From NCBI RefSeq assembly GCF_003315195.1, contig NZ_QNRV01000009.1, positions 1 through 64,000 of the forward strand: DNA of 64,000 nucleotides, written 5' to 3'. Origin of the DNA: Sutterella wadsworthensis (GTDB lineage Bacteria > Pseudomonadota > Gammaproteobacteria > Burkholderiales > Burkholderiaceae_F). A program made the position numbers and the translations under genes. Shown in pieces: positions 53,757 through 62,851 of this stretch. Each line of letters starts with the position of its first letter. The stretch's first letter is position 1. The notes beneath the pieces were generated by a model. The model did not search any database. It worked only from the letters and a program-made list of their open reading frames with translations, and was not told where the DNA came from.

Positions 53757-55034
53757 TCAGCTTCGGCCTTCACCATGACCGAGCACGATGTACTTCAGAC
53801 TCGTCAGTCCTTCCAGCCCGACAGGTCCGCGGGCATGCAGACGATCTGTTGAAATGCCGATTTCAGCCCCTAAACCATATTCAAAGCCGTCGGCAAAGCG
53901 TGTAGAGGCATTGACCATCACAGAGCTGGAATCTACTTCACGCAGGAATCTGTCGGCAGAGTCCAAGCTACGGGTGATGATGGCATCGGTATGGCGTGAG
54001 CTGTGCAGATCGATAAAGTCGATTGCGGCATCGAGCGATTCCACTACAGCGATACTGATAATGAGTGCGTTGTACTCTGTATCCCAATCTTCTTCAGTGG
54101 CGGGTATCGCCGGAACACCTGCTCGGAGCAGAATGGCAAGCGCCTGCGGGTCACAGCGCATTTCGACCTTTTTTTCCGTCCAGAGCTTCCCGATCATCGG
54201 CAGAAACGACTCCGCTTCATCGCGGTGAACCAGGAGTGTTTCCGTGGCATTGCAGGGAGATGGGCGCTGGGTCTTAGCATTATCAACAACGCTAAGCGCC
54301 ATTTCCAGATCGGCACCGGCATCCACATAGGTGTGGCAAATGCCGTTCAGGTGCTTGATCATCGGCACCGTCGCTTCTGCCATGAGGCGAGAGATGAGGC
54401 CCTTGCCGCCGCGCGGGATGAGCACATCGACATAATCGCGTGCGCGGATCAGTTCACCAACTGCGGCACGGTCGGTTGTGGGGATGAGCTGGACGGCGTC
54501 AGCAGGCAGCGCTGCATCGGCGAGTGCTTCCGAAACAACGGCGGCCAGCGCTCGGTTGGTTTCAATGGCTTCATGTCCGCCGCGCAGGATGACGGCGTTG
54601 CCGGACTTGATTACCAGCGCTGCAGCATCGATGGTGACGTTGGGACGGGATTCATAAATCATGGCGATGACGCCGAGCGGCACCCGCATGCGGCCGACAC
54701 GGATGCCCGATGGCATAGGACGAAGGTTTTCGATGCCTCCGACCGGATCAGCGAGTTCAGCAATCTGCCGCACGCCCGTGACCATCTGATCAAGCACACG
54801 GTCAGTGACGGCAAGTCTGTCGACGAAGGCGGCCGAGAGTCCTTCACTGCGGGCATTTGCCAGGTCAACAGCATTGGCAGCTTGAATCACATCGCGGCGT
54901 GTCATCAGCGCCTGGGCGATGCGTTCAAGTGCGGCATTTTTCTTTTCGGTCGACGCACAGGCCGTAATCCGACTCGCCCGACGGGCAGCCGTACCGATTT
55001 CGTGAATCAATTCGCGTGCGGAAGTTTCAGGCAT
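53757..55034 (-). CDS. proA: Gamma-glutamyl phosphate reductase
   Basis: 425 residues from ATG 55034 ([23 protein letters not shown] upstream). [18 protein letters not shown] and [10 protein letters not shown] with the catalytic Cys in [10 protein letters not shown], plus the late [18 protein letters not shown] signature. It reduces gamma-glutamyl phosphate to glutamate semialdehyde in proline synthesis. Last of the leuS-lptE-holA-proA series, 160 bases after holA. The kinase proB is not in the window. Confidence 0.97.
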   Translation of the reverse strand: MPETSARELIHEIGTAARRASRITACASTEKKNAALERIAQALMTRRDVIQAANAVDLANARSEGLSAAFVDRLAVTDRVLDQMVTGVRQIAELADPVGGIENLRPMPSGIRVGRMRVPLGVIAMIYESRPNVTIDAAALVIKSGNAVILRGGHEAIETNRALAAVVSEALADAALPADAVQLIPTTDRAAVGELIRARDYVDVLIPRGGKGLISRLMAEATVPMIKHLNGICHTYVDAGADLEMALSVVDNAKTQRPSPCNATETLLVHRDEAESFLPMIGKLWTEKKVEMRCDPQALAILLRAGVPAIPATEEDWDTEYNALIISIAVVESLDAAIDFIDLHSSRHTDAIITRSLDSADRFLREVDSSSVMVNASTRFADGFEYGLGAEIGISTDRLHARGPVGLEGLTSLKYIVLGHGEGRS

Positions 55035-55194
55035 GAGAATTCCTTCATAAGTGATTGCCGCCGAGTCGGAATGGAGGCGTCGAAAAAACTTGTGAAAAAG
55101 CCTCGACATCAGGCAGGATGGCTCGATTGTGTTTGGATTTTATCCGCAGGAGCGCTCAATGCTGTGCGTGCCAGTGAACACAAGGTCCTGAGGA

Positions 55195-56202
55195 TCAGCG
55201 AGTTCGCGCAAGGAAAAGACAAACGCTCTTTAACTCAATCCATGGATCACCGTCGCGTTCGCGTACGGAGAGTCCCTTGCTCAGGCGGTCAATGTCGGCG
55301 CAGACGTCAAGTGCGGCGGCAAGGCGCTTGAGCGGAATTCTCCGAGCGGCGGCCTTCATCGCATTCGTGGCAAAGACCCCTTTTACGTAGAGGTTCCCTG
55401 AAGTCTCAAAGCTCGCGCGCAGTTTGATCAGGCTGCGGATCTGATTGGTGAGAATCGCGAGCAAAAAGGGAAGCGGCTCCCCTTGAGCCTCCAGACCATC
55501 AACAATACGTGCAGTGCGGTCGGCAGAGGCGGTGCAAAAGCTTTCCACCAGCGCTTCCGTGGTATAGCGGGAGCAGTTGCCGACAGAAGCTTCAATTTGT
55601 TCAAGCGTCAATTCGCCCTGAGGAAAAAGCAGAGAAAGTTTTCCGACTTCCTGCTTGGCGGCTAGAAGATTCCCTTCCACGAGATCGGCAAAGGCTTCAA
55701 GCACATCGCGGGCGGCCGTCTGGCCATTAGCGCGCATGCGTCCGGCGAGCCACTGCGGCAGCTGCGCACGCTCCACGGGATCGCACTCGACAACAGTGGC
55801 GGCTTTGACGAGCGCCTGCCACCAGGCGGCCTTCTGTCCCTGCCAGTCTGGACGGGGCATCGTAAAAAGCGTCACCACGCCGTCGACAGGGCGCTCTACA
55901 AATTCGGGGAGCGCTTTATTGCCTTTGATGCCGGGACGACCTGACGGCAACCGAACTTCGAGGAACTTTTTGTCGTCGAACATACCGATGGATGCCGCGG
56001 CATCAGGAAGCTGCGACCAGTCGGCCGAGGCTGAAAGCTCAAGCACCTGACGATCGGTATACCCCAGTTCCCGCGCTCGGCGGCGCAGCAGATCCGCTGA
56101 TTCAAGCATCAGCAGATCTTCACTGCCCGTTACCAGCCAAAACGGTGCAAGTTCGCGGCGATTGGCAAGATCGGCAGCGAGGCTGCCGGCATTATGCGCC
56201 AT
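55195..56202 (-). CDS. holA: DNA polymerase III delta subunit
   Basis: 335 residues. FWLVTGSEDLLMLESADLLR is the HolA start (the degenerate P-loop region), VVTLFTMPRPDWQGQKA and VECDPVERAQLPQWLAGRMRANG follow, and FLLAILTNQIRSLIKLR marks the third domain. HolA opens the beta clamp within the clamp loader. It starts 9 bases after lptE, the usual proteobacterial neighbour. Confidence 0.94.
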   Translation of the reverse strand: MAHNAGSLAADLANRRELAPFWLVTGSEDLLMLESADLLRRRARELGYTDRQVLELSASADWSQLPDAAASIGMFDDKKFLEVRLPSGRPGIKGNKALPEFVERPVDGVVTLFTMPRPDWQGQKAAWWQALVKAATVVECDPVERAQLPQWLAGRMRANGQTAARDVLEAFADLVEGNLLAAKQEVGKLSLLFPQGELTLEQIEASVGNCSRYTTEALVESFCTASADRTARIVDGLEAQGEPLPFLLAILTNQIRSLIKLRASFETSGNLYVKGVFATNAMKAAARRIPLKRLAAALDVCADIDRLSKGLSVRERDGDPWIELKSVCLFLARTR

Positions 56203-56211
56203 GATGAACCT

Positions 56212-56736
56212 TTAAGGCGTATCGGTACTCGGGCCCTTGGCGGCGCCAAGACGCTGCACGATCTGAGAGATCAGATCGTTTTCCATGTCGTCGTAAAGCA
56301 CTTTCTCTTCACCTTCGCGCGAAAGGAATTCACTTTCCGAATAGGTCAGATCTCGGGAGGTCGCGAGCCGCGTCGTTTCAACGAAATCGAAACCGTCGGG
56401 GGACACAACGCGGAATTCAAGCGTCATGGTGAGTTCATATTCGCGCGCTCGACCAGCGTCGTTGATCGACAGAATGTCGCGGCTGCGGTTGACGGAAAGA
56501 AGCTCCAAAATGGCGTCTGCCTCCTTTGGAGACGTGACGACGCGAACATCGGATCCTGATTCAATGACGCGCTTTAAAAGACCGGAAAAACGGGTGTTTT
56601 CCGGCATCTGCAGATAGAGCGTTTCAAACGGCGCGGAGAATTGGCCGCGCAGGCGAAAGCCGCAGCCCGAGAGGACGACAGAACCGGCCAGAGAGCCCAA
56701 AAGCGCAAAAACCGAACGACGGGAGAGGTGCTGCAT
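56212..56736 (-). CDS. lptE: LPS-assembly lipoprotein LptE
   Basis: 174 residues from ATG 56736 (MQHLSRRSVFALLG); the frame is open further up but lacks a ribosome site there. Lipobox L-S-G-C25 followed by GFRLRGQ, the hallmark of LptE. The rest (ETLYLQMPENTRF, LTYSESEFLSREGEE) matches the family. LptE plugs the LptD beta-barrel in the outer membrane and helps deliver lipopolysaccharide. Its place between leuS and holA is the standard one. Confidence 0.95.
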   Translation of the reverse strand: MQHLSRRSVFALLGSLAGSVVLSGCGFRLRGQFSAPFETLYLQMPENTRFSGLLKRVIESGSDVRVVTSPKEADAILELLSVNRSRDILSINDAGRAREYELTMTLEFRVVSPDGFDFVETTRLATSRDLTYSESEFLSREGEEKVLYDDMENDLISQIVQRLGAAKGPSTDTP

Positions 56737-56868
56737 GCAGAAGATCCCAAAAATGAACAGGCGCTCGAAATTAGGCAAGCCCACAAAAGAATTCATTATA
56801 AAGAGGCAGGGCTTTTGGCGGCATATTGGCAGCTGCAAAGAAACGACAGAGCTCCTGTCGTTAACAGA

Positions 56869-56904
56869 GAAAAAACGGCGCCCTTCAATGCTGAAGGACG
56901 CCGT
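56869..56904 (-). terminator. Terminator or attenuator after leuS
   Basis: ACGGCG-C-CCTTCA (56875-56887) and TGAAGG-A-CGCCGT (56892-56904) pair around a short loop; six T residues follow on the minus strand (56869-56874). It lies 40 bases past the leuS stop, so leuS is at least partly separated from lptE-holA-proA. A second hairpin (ACGACAG/CTGTCGT, about 56843-56861) follows. Confidence 0.8.
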
Positions 56905-56944
56905 CTCAACCGGCCTTAAAGCCAATGACTCATTGAGTATCGCT

Positions 56945-59584
56945 TTATTTGGCTACGACATTCACGAGCTTTTGCTTCACGATGATGACGCGGCGAACCG
57001 GAAGGTCACCCACAAACTTCTTGACGTCCGGATTGCTGAGTGCGGCAGCGCGGATTTCATCCTCACTGGCCTCAGCAGAAACCGTAATGGAGCCGCGAAG
57101 CTTGCCGTTCACCTGGCAGACGAGGGTGAGCTCATCGGCCTTGATGGCATCTTCGGAAACCTCGGGCCACTTCGCATCAATGAGGTCGCCCTCGATTGCG
57201 ATGAAGCCGAGCTCTTTCCAGAGTGCGGTGGTGATGTGCGGAGCAATCGGGTAGAGCGTACGCAGCAGAATGGATGCGGCTTCCTTCAGAGCAGCTTTGC
57301 CGCCTTCAGATTCCGTACCCTTAAAGCCGTCGATTGCGTTGAACATCTTCATGCAGGCTGACACCACCGTGTTGTACTGCATGCGAGAGTAGTCGTAGTC
57401 GGCCTGCTTCAAGCACGAATGAATTTCGCGGCGAAGATGACGAGCTTCGTGACTGAAACCCTCAGAAGTCGATGCTTCCTGTGCATTGTTCAGGTGAGTT
57501 TGATGCGCATAGGCCCAGTTCCAAATACGGCGCAGGAAGCGGAACGTGCCTTCGGCACCGGAATTCGACCAGGCCGCCGATTGATCTGGAGGACCGGCAA
57601 ACATCACGAAACTGCGGGCCGTGTCAGCGCCGAACTTGTTGATAATGTCGCGCGGTTCAACGACATTGCACTTCGACTTGGACATCTTTTCGATGCCGCC
57701 GAGCACCACGGGCTCGCCGTCTTCCTTGGAGATCGCTCCAACGGGACGGGCTTTGTCGTCGAACTGAACCTCCACTTCGTCAGGGTAGTACCAACGGCGG
57801 TGACCATCGGGCATATCCCGGTAGTAACACTCGGCCATCAGCATGCCCTGAGTGAAGAGGTTCTTAAACGGTTCGTCGTACTTCACGAGACCGAAGTCGC
57901 GCATCACCTTTGTCCAGAAACGGGCATAAAGGAGGTGCAGCACAGCGTGTTCGATGCCGCCGATGTATTGATCCATCGGCATCCAGTAGTCGGCGCGCTT
58001 GTCGACCATTGCTGTCGTGCAGTCGGGCGAGCAGTAACGCTGGAAATACCAGGAGGAATCGACGAACGTGTCCATCGTGTCGGTTTCACGTTCGGCGTCC
58101 GCGCCGCACTTCGGGCACTTGACGTTCTTCCAGGCATCGCACTTCGTAAGCGGATTGCCTGAACCGTCCGGCACGAGATCCTCAGGAAGCACGACCGGGA
58201 GATCTTTTTCAGGCACCGGCACAGGACCGCAGTGCGGGCAATTGATCATCGGAATGGGCGTACCCCAATAGCGCTGACGAGAGATGCCCCAGTCGCGCAG
58301 ACGGAACTTCACTTCCTTTTGTCCAAGCCCCTTGGATGCGAGCTTTGCTGCAATGGCGTCAATGGCGTCATGCATGCTCAGGCCGTCAAATTCGCCGGAG
58401 TTGACAAGATGCGTTTCGCGCGTCTTGTCGCCATACCATTCCTGCCAGGCATCGGTAGAGAAGGTTTCACCGTCAACCGCAACCACCTGCTTGATCGGAA
58501 GACCAAACTTTTTGGCAAATGCAAAGTCTCGTTCATCGTGAGCCGGGACAGCCATCACGGCGCCTTCGCCGTAGCCCATGAGGACGTAGTTGGCAATCCA
58601 GACTTCAACGGGTTCGCCCGTGAGCGGATGCTCGACGTAAAAGCCCGTCGGAACACCCTTCTTTTCCATAGCAGCCATGTCGGCTTCCGACACGCCGCCC
58701 TTGGCGCATTCAGCAATGAAGGCCTGCAGATCCGGACGATTTTTGGCGAGGTAGGAAGCGAGGGGATGTTCGGCAGCGATGGCGACGAACGTCACGCCCA
58801 TCAGCGTATCGGCACGAGTCGTATAAACGGAGAGGCGCTTCTTTTCGCCGGCCAGTTCGTACGGGAAGCAAAGCGTCACGCCTTCGGAACGGCCAATCCA
58901 GTGCTCCTGCATGCGGCGAACTTGTTCGGGCCAGCCGTCAAGCGTTTTGATGTCGTCGAGGAGTTCCTGCGCGTACTGCGTAATGCCGAGGTAATAACCC
59001 GGAATTTCGCGCTTTTCAACAATCGCGCCGGAGCGCCAGCCGCGGCCTTCAATAACCTGCTCGTTGGCCAGCACAGTCTTGTCGACCGGGTCCCAGTTGA
59101 CGATCTGGGTCTTACGGTAGGCAATGCCTTTTTCCAGCATCTTGAGGAACAGCCACTGGTTCCACCGATAGTACTCGGGCTTGCAGGTAGCGACTTCACG
59201 CGACCAGTCGAAAGCAAGACCCAAGGGCTCCATCTGGGCCTTCATATCGGCGATGTTGCTGTATGTCCACGCAGCCGGCTGAACCTTTTTTGCCAGGGCG
59301 GCATTTTCGGCCGGCAGTCCGAAGGCATCCCAGCCCATCGGCGTCATGACGTTGTAGCCCTTCATGCGGTGGAAGCGGTACATGACGTCATTTAAGGTGT
59401 AGTTGCGCACGTGGCCCATATGCAGCTTGCCGCTCGGGTAAGGAAGCATGGAGCACACGTAGAACTTGGGCTTGGGATGGCCATTGGCGTCTACGGCATC
59501 TTCTTTGGCACGGTAGACGTCCTTGTCCTTCCACATCGCCTGAACTTCGGATTCGACCTCCTGCGGGGAGTATGTCTCGCGCAT
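56945..59584 (-). CDS. leuS: Leucyl-tRNA synthetase
   Basis: 879 residues, full length. HIGH motif in [18 protein letters not shown], zinc ribbon cysteines [14 protein letters not shown] and CPKCGAD, an editing domain (about residues 230-420), and KMSKS in [16 protein letters not shown]. It charges tRNA-Leu and hydrolyses mischarged products. Start at ATG 59584 ([11 protein letters not shown]). Divergent from the helicase gene. Confidence 0.98.
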   Translation of the reverse strand: MRETYSPQEVESEVQAMWKDKDVYRAKEDAVDANGHPKPKFYVCSMLPYPSGKLHMGHVRNYTLNDVMYRFHRMKGYNVMTPMGWDAFGLPAENAALAKKVQPAAWTYSNIADMKAQMEPLGLAFDWSREVATCKPEYYRWNQWLFLKMLEKGIAYRKTQIVNWDPVDKTVLANEQVIEGRGWRSGAIVEKREIPGYYLGITQYAQELLDDIKTLDGWPEQVRRMQEHWIGRSEGVTLCFPYELAGEKKRLSVYTTRADTLMGVTFVAIAAEHPLASYLAKNRPDLQAFIAECAKGGVSEADMAAMEKKGVPTGFYVEHPLTGEPVEVWIANYVLMGYGEGAVMAVPAHDERDFAFAKKFGLPIKQVVAVDGETFSTDAWQEWYGDKTRETHLVNSGEFDGLSMHDAIDAIAAKLASKGLGQKEVKFRLRDWGISRQRYWGTPIPMINCPHCGPVPVPEKDLPVVLPEDLVPDGSGNPLTKCDAWKNVKCPKCGADAERETDTMDTFVDSSWYFQRYCSPDCTTAMVDKRADYWMPMDQYIGGIEHAVLHLLYARFWTKVMRDFGLVKYDEPFKNLFTQGMLMAECYYRDMPDGHRRWYYPDEVEVQFDDKARPVGAISKEDGEPVVLGGIEKMSKSKCNVVEPRDIINKFGADTARSFVMFAGPPDQSAAWSNSGAEGTFRFLRRIWNWAYAHQTHLNNAQEASTSEGFSHEARHLRREIHSCLKQADYDYSRMQYNTVVSACMKMFNAIDGFKGTESEGGKAALKEAASILLRTLYPIAPHITTALWKELGFIAIEGDLIDAKWPEVSEDAIKADELTLVCQVNGKLRGSITVSAEASEDEIRAAALSNPDVKKFVGDLPVRRVIIVKQKLVNVVAK

Positions 59585-59898
59585 AACGCTCTTTGTCCAG
59601 TGTGAATAAGTTGGGGGGAAATTTGAGAATAGTTGTTAAGTATAGCCGCCAGACCTTGGCGAGAACGCCTTCAGATCCCTCTGGAATACCTGCTGAGTGA
59701 TGCAAGTTCGGCTCACTGAACCGGCTTTTCCGGTTTGCAATAGAAAACTACGATATTGTCCTTAGACTTTGAGTATGGTGTGCTGTTTGGCAGTTTTAAA
59801 TCGAAGCGGTGCAGTTGGCTCTGCTTGTGCTACCTTTTCGGCCGCAAATTCATTTCTTGCATTGTCTTCAGAAAAACTATTCCATCGAAAGTCTGCCT
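59585..59898. other. Divergent intergenic region, leuS and helicase
   Basis: 314 bases holding both promoters; no gene. The helicase frame is open from 59809, but that lead is hydrophobic and has no family counterpart, so ATG 59899 is preferred. No LexA box of the CTGT-N8-ACAG form was found. Confidence 0.4.
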
Positions 59899-62349
59899 AT
59901 GTCGAGCGATATTCTGGCCAACCTCAATCCCGAGCAGCATCGGGCAGTGACCGCACCTGAAGAGAGCGTTCTCATTCTTGCCGGCGCGGGATCCGGCAAG
60001 ACGCGAGTGCTGACCACGCGCATCGCCTGGCTGCTTGAGCATAATTTGGCGACGACGGGAGAGATTCTGGCGGTGACCTTTACCAACAAGGCCGCCAAGG
60101 AAATGCTCACGCGTTTGGAAGGCATGATTCCTTATGACCTTCGCCGCATGTGGGTCGGCACTTTCCATGGCCTGTGCAACCGTATTCTGCGCATTCATGC
60201 GCAGGAAGCGGGACTGCCGAAGACCTTCCAGATCTTGGATTCCGGGGATCAGCTTTCGCTGGTGAAGCGGCTCATGAAAGCTGCCAATATTGATGTGGAA
60301 AAGACGGATCCCAAGCAGGTCGTCAATTTCATTAATTGGTGCAAAGAAAACGGACTGAGGTCTTCGGGCGTTTCAGCGAAGGATGCGTCCGATCTGCGTC
60401 TCGGGCTTTACCAAGCTTACGAGCGGGAATGTCAGAAGCAGGGGGTAGTGGATTTCGCGGAACTGCTTCTTCGCTGCTACGAGCTGCTCACCCGTAATGA
60501 CCTTGTTCGTGCGCACTATCAAAAGCGCTTCCGTCATATTCTCGTCGACGAGTTTCAAGATACCAACGTTTTGCAGTACCGCTGGCTCAAAATCTTGGCC
60601 GGTGAGAAGCTCGGTCCAAACGGTACGTCTTTGAATGCGGTTTTCGCGGTTGGTGATGACGATCAGTCCATTTACGCTTTCCGCGGCGCCAACATCGGCA
60701 ACATGGCGGACTTTCTCAAGGACTTTCATGTTGAGAAGCCCATCAAACTTGAACAGAACTATCGCTCGACAAAGACGGTGCTGGATGCCGCCAATGCTCT
60801 GATTGCCAATAATGACGGACGCTTGGGCAAAAACCTTTGGACAAGCGGCAGTCAAGGCGCAAAGATTTTGGTGAAGGAGCTCGAGAGCGAGATGGATGAA
60901 GCCGCTTGGGTGGTGGATTCGATTCGTCGAGCTCAGCGCCTTACTGGAGGCGATGCGTCTTGGCGTCAGTTTGCGATTCTTTATCGAACGAACGCTCAGT
61001 CACGGGCGCTTGAAGCCGAACTGACGGCCCGAGGCGTGCCGTATCGCATCTATGGCGGTCTTCGGTTCTTTGAACGCGCGGAAGTCAAAAATCTGCTGGG
61101 GTATCTCAGGATGATTACCAATCCGTGGGATGACACCAGTTTTCTGCGTGTGGTTAATTTTCCGACGCGCGGCATCGGAGCGAAAACCATTGAGACGCTC
61201 CAGGAGTCAGCCCGTGCAAGTGGTCAGAGCCTTTGGGCCACACTGATTCAAATGGGCGACCAGCTGTCGGGGCGCCTGGCAGCCTTTCGCGACCTGATCT
61301 TTACGCTGCGTGAGACAGCGCAGAATATGACGCTTCCGGATGCGGTGGCACATGTCATTAAGGCTTCTGGGCTCGAGGCCTGCTACGAAAAAGATAAGGA
61401 TGGCCCGGATCGCCTTGAGAACATGAAGGAAGTGATCACAGCCGCTGAAGGGTGGTTTAAAAACGAAAGACTGCCGGAAGATCTTTTGGCTTTCTCGCCA
61501 GCTAATGATGAGGTTCCGACGCCGATGGAGGGGTTTCTCACGCAGGCTACGCTTGAAGCGGGCGACAAGAGCGAAGGCCAGAATGTCAATGCCGTGCAGC
61601 TGATGACCGTGCATTCCGCGAAAGGGCTCGAATTCCCCTGGGTATTTATCGTTGGTGCCGAGGAAGGTATCTTTCCTCATTTTTCTGCTGTGAAAACCGT
61701 TTCCGAAGGCGGTCAAGGAGGGCTAGAGGAAGAGCGGCGCTTGATGTACGTGGCTATTACCCGTGCTAAGGAGCGACTCGTCTTCACGCACTGCAAGGTT
61801 CGCCGAACTTACGGCACAATCTTCAATAATCCGCTTTCATCCTTCGTTAAAGAAATCCCAGCAGAACTTGTGCAGATGGAGCCGCTCTTTGATGACGATG
61901 AGGATGATGATTCAGATCGGCAGGGCGGCCATTTCTACGGACGCGACCGCGACGATTCCTATGGGCGCGGGGCTCGCTGGGGAGGCAGCTCATCGGGCTA
62001 TTCCGGCGGCTACGGTCGTTCCGGTCAGGGTTACAGCGGTTACGGTTCAGGACGCAGTTCAGGCGGATCGTATGGTTCTAACCGCGTAAGCGATGCGGTT
62101 GTTTCCGAGAGCGGGCGGCGCAGCTTTGCCGGCGCCGGCGCAAGTCTGGCGGCCGCTCAGCAGCGCCGGGCTGAAGACGATTGCGGATATAAACCCGGCG
62201 ACCGTGTTCGTCATGATGTTTTTGGGGCGGGTACCGTTAAAGCAGTGATTGGTTCGGGCAGTACGACGGTGCTGCGCATTACGTTCGGTTCGTCCACAAA
62301 AGATCTTCTTTTGCGGGTTGCCAAAGAGAAACTGCATCACGCCGGATGA
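59899..62349 (+). CDS. uvrD: UvrD/PcrA-type superfamily 1A DNA helicase with Gly/Ser/Tyr-rich linker
   Basis: 816 residues from ATG 59899 (MSSDILANLNPEQHRAV). Walker A AGAGSGKTR, TFTNKAAKEM (Ia), VDEFQDTN (II), VGDDDQSIYAFRGA (III), QNYRST (IV), TVHSAKGLEFPWVF (V) and YVAITRAKERL (VI) are all intact. It unwinds DNA 3' to 5' in repair and replication restart. Residues about 680-740 form a low-complexity stretch: an acidic run DDDEDDDSD, then many G-Y, G-S and R-G pairs. After it comes a Tudor-like tail (GDRVRHDVFGAGTV) as in PcrA/UvrD. The Tyr/Gly/Ser-rich insert is longer and more repetitive than in common UvrD proteins. Rep is a less likely assignment. Confidence 0.93.
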   Translation: MSSDILANLNPEQHRAVTAPEESVLILAGAGSGKTRVLTTRIAWLLEHNLATTGEILAVTFTNKAAKEMLTRLEGMIPYDLRRMWVGTFHGLCNRILRIHAQEAGLPKTFQILDSGDQLSLVKRLMKAANIDVEKTDPKQVVNFINWCKENGLRSSGVSAKDASDLRLGLYQAYERECQKQGVVDFAELLLRCYELLTRNDLVRAHYQKRFRHILVDEFQDTNVLQYRWLKILAGEKLGPNGTSLNAVFAVGDDDQSIYAFRGANIGNMADFLKDFHVEKPIKLEQNYRSTKTVLDAANALIANNDGRLGKNLWTSGSQGAKILVKELESEMDEAAWVVDSIRRAQRLTGGDASWRQFAILYRTNAQSRALEAELTARGVPYRIYGGLRFFERAEVKNLLGYLRMITNPWDDTSFLRVVNFPTRGIGAKTIETLQESARASGQSLWATLIQMGDQLSGRLAAFRDLIFTLRETAQNMTLPDAVAHVIKASGLEACYEKDKDGPDRLENMKEVITAAEGWFKNERLPEDLLAFSPANDEVPTPMEGFLTQATLEAGDKSEGQNVNAVQLMTVHSAKGLEFPWVFIVGAEEGIFPHFSAVKTVSEGGQGGLEEERRLMYVAITRAKERLVFTHCKVRRTYGTIFNNPLSSFVKEIPAELVQMEPLFDDDEDDDSDRQGGHFYGRDRDDSYGRGARWGGSSSGYSGGYGRSGQGYSGYGSGRSSGGSYGSNRVSDAVVSESGRRSFAGAGASLAAAQQRRAEDDCGYKPGDRVRHDVFGAGTVKAVIGSGSTTVLRITFGSSTKDLLLRVAKEKLHHAG

Positions 62350-62436
62350 TTCTGCAGAAGTCAGCAGGCCTGTTGCGGCCTCTGATAGAATCCAAATTCT
62401 TCTCCGGGCAGCCCCCGGAGAGAGATCAAGCACGGT

Positions 62437-62512
62437 GGGACCATAGTTCAACTGGATAGAACTGGCCCCTCCTAAGGGTCGGATCTGGGTTCGAGTCCCG
62501 GTGGTCCCACCA
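62437..62512 (+). tRNA. tRNA-Arg (anticodon CCT)
   Basis: 76 bases including CCA. Acceptor GGGACCA/TGGTCCC, D arm GTTC...GAAC, anticodon arm GGCCC-CTCCTAA-GGGTC with anticodon CCT (reads AGG), T arm CTGGG-TTCGAGT-CCCGG. An extended -10 TGATAGAAT lies 46 bases upstream, and CTCCGGG/CCCGGAG forms a stem between (62402-62420). tRNA-Arg(CCT) genes are frequent integration sites; none is proven here. Confidence 0.96.
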
Positions 62513-62622
62513 CTACCACTGTGCTTGAGGGCTGTATAGGGCTTATTTTACAAGGTAAACAATATAATTAAAAAACTTGGAAGGCTGCAGCAGGGTGCGT
62601 CGGCCAACTGCATCGACGATCG

Positions 62623-62702
62623 TTAAAGCCTCACAACTGATACTGCGAGCAGAAAAAGAGGTTTAAAGCCTCACAAATTCAGAACTGTCTACAGCCTCAC
62701 AA
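62623..62702. repeat. Three direct copies of AGCCTCACAA
   Basis: TTAAAGCCTCACAA occurs at 62623-62636 and 62663-62676, and AGCCTCACAA again at 62693-62702 preceded by AC. The copies start 40 and 26 bases apart. Function unknown: protein-binding sites, ends of a decayed insertion sequence, or chance are all possible. Confidence 0.5.
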
Positions 62703-62793
62703 ATACCATGAGCTGCAATGGCCTGGGATCTCTTCATGGAGCTCTTTAAGGCATTTCTTCGATAAGACTGCGTTCGAAATAAAGGGCTCGCTC

Positions 62794-62834
62794 AAAAAAG
62801 AAGCACGTTGTCTTTTGGGTCAACGTGCTTCTTT
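62794..62834 (-). terminator. Terminator of the MmgE/PrpD gene
   Basis: AGAAGCACGTTG (62799-62810) and CAACGTGCTTCT (62821-62832) pair over 12 bp; on the minus strand a run of T residues follows (62794-62799). It lies about 20 bases past the stop codon. Confidence 0.9.
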
Positions 62835-62851
62835 CTAGTGCATGCGGTGAG

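Larger units (their letters stand above)
62513..62851. other. Gene-free stretch after tRNA-Arg with short direct repeats
   Basis: 340 bases without a gene. It starts AT-rich just past the tRNA and carries three copies of AGCCTCACAA (see repeat). The right end is the terminator of the MmgE/PrpD gene. The lack of genes next to a tRNA 3' end, with repeats, would fit a scar of a lost mobile element, which is inference. Confidence 0.45.

Noticed and set aside
59585-59898. LexA box upstream of the UvrD-type helicase
   Set aside because: No CTGT-N8-ACAG site or close variant; CTGTTTGGCAG near 59780 has the wrong spacing.
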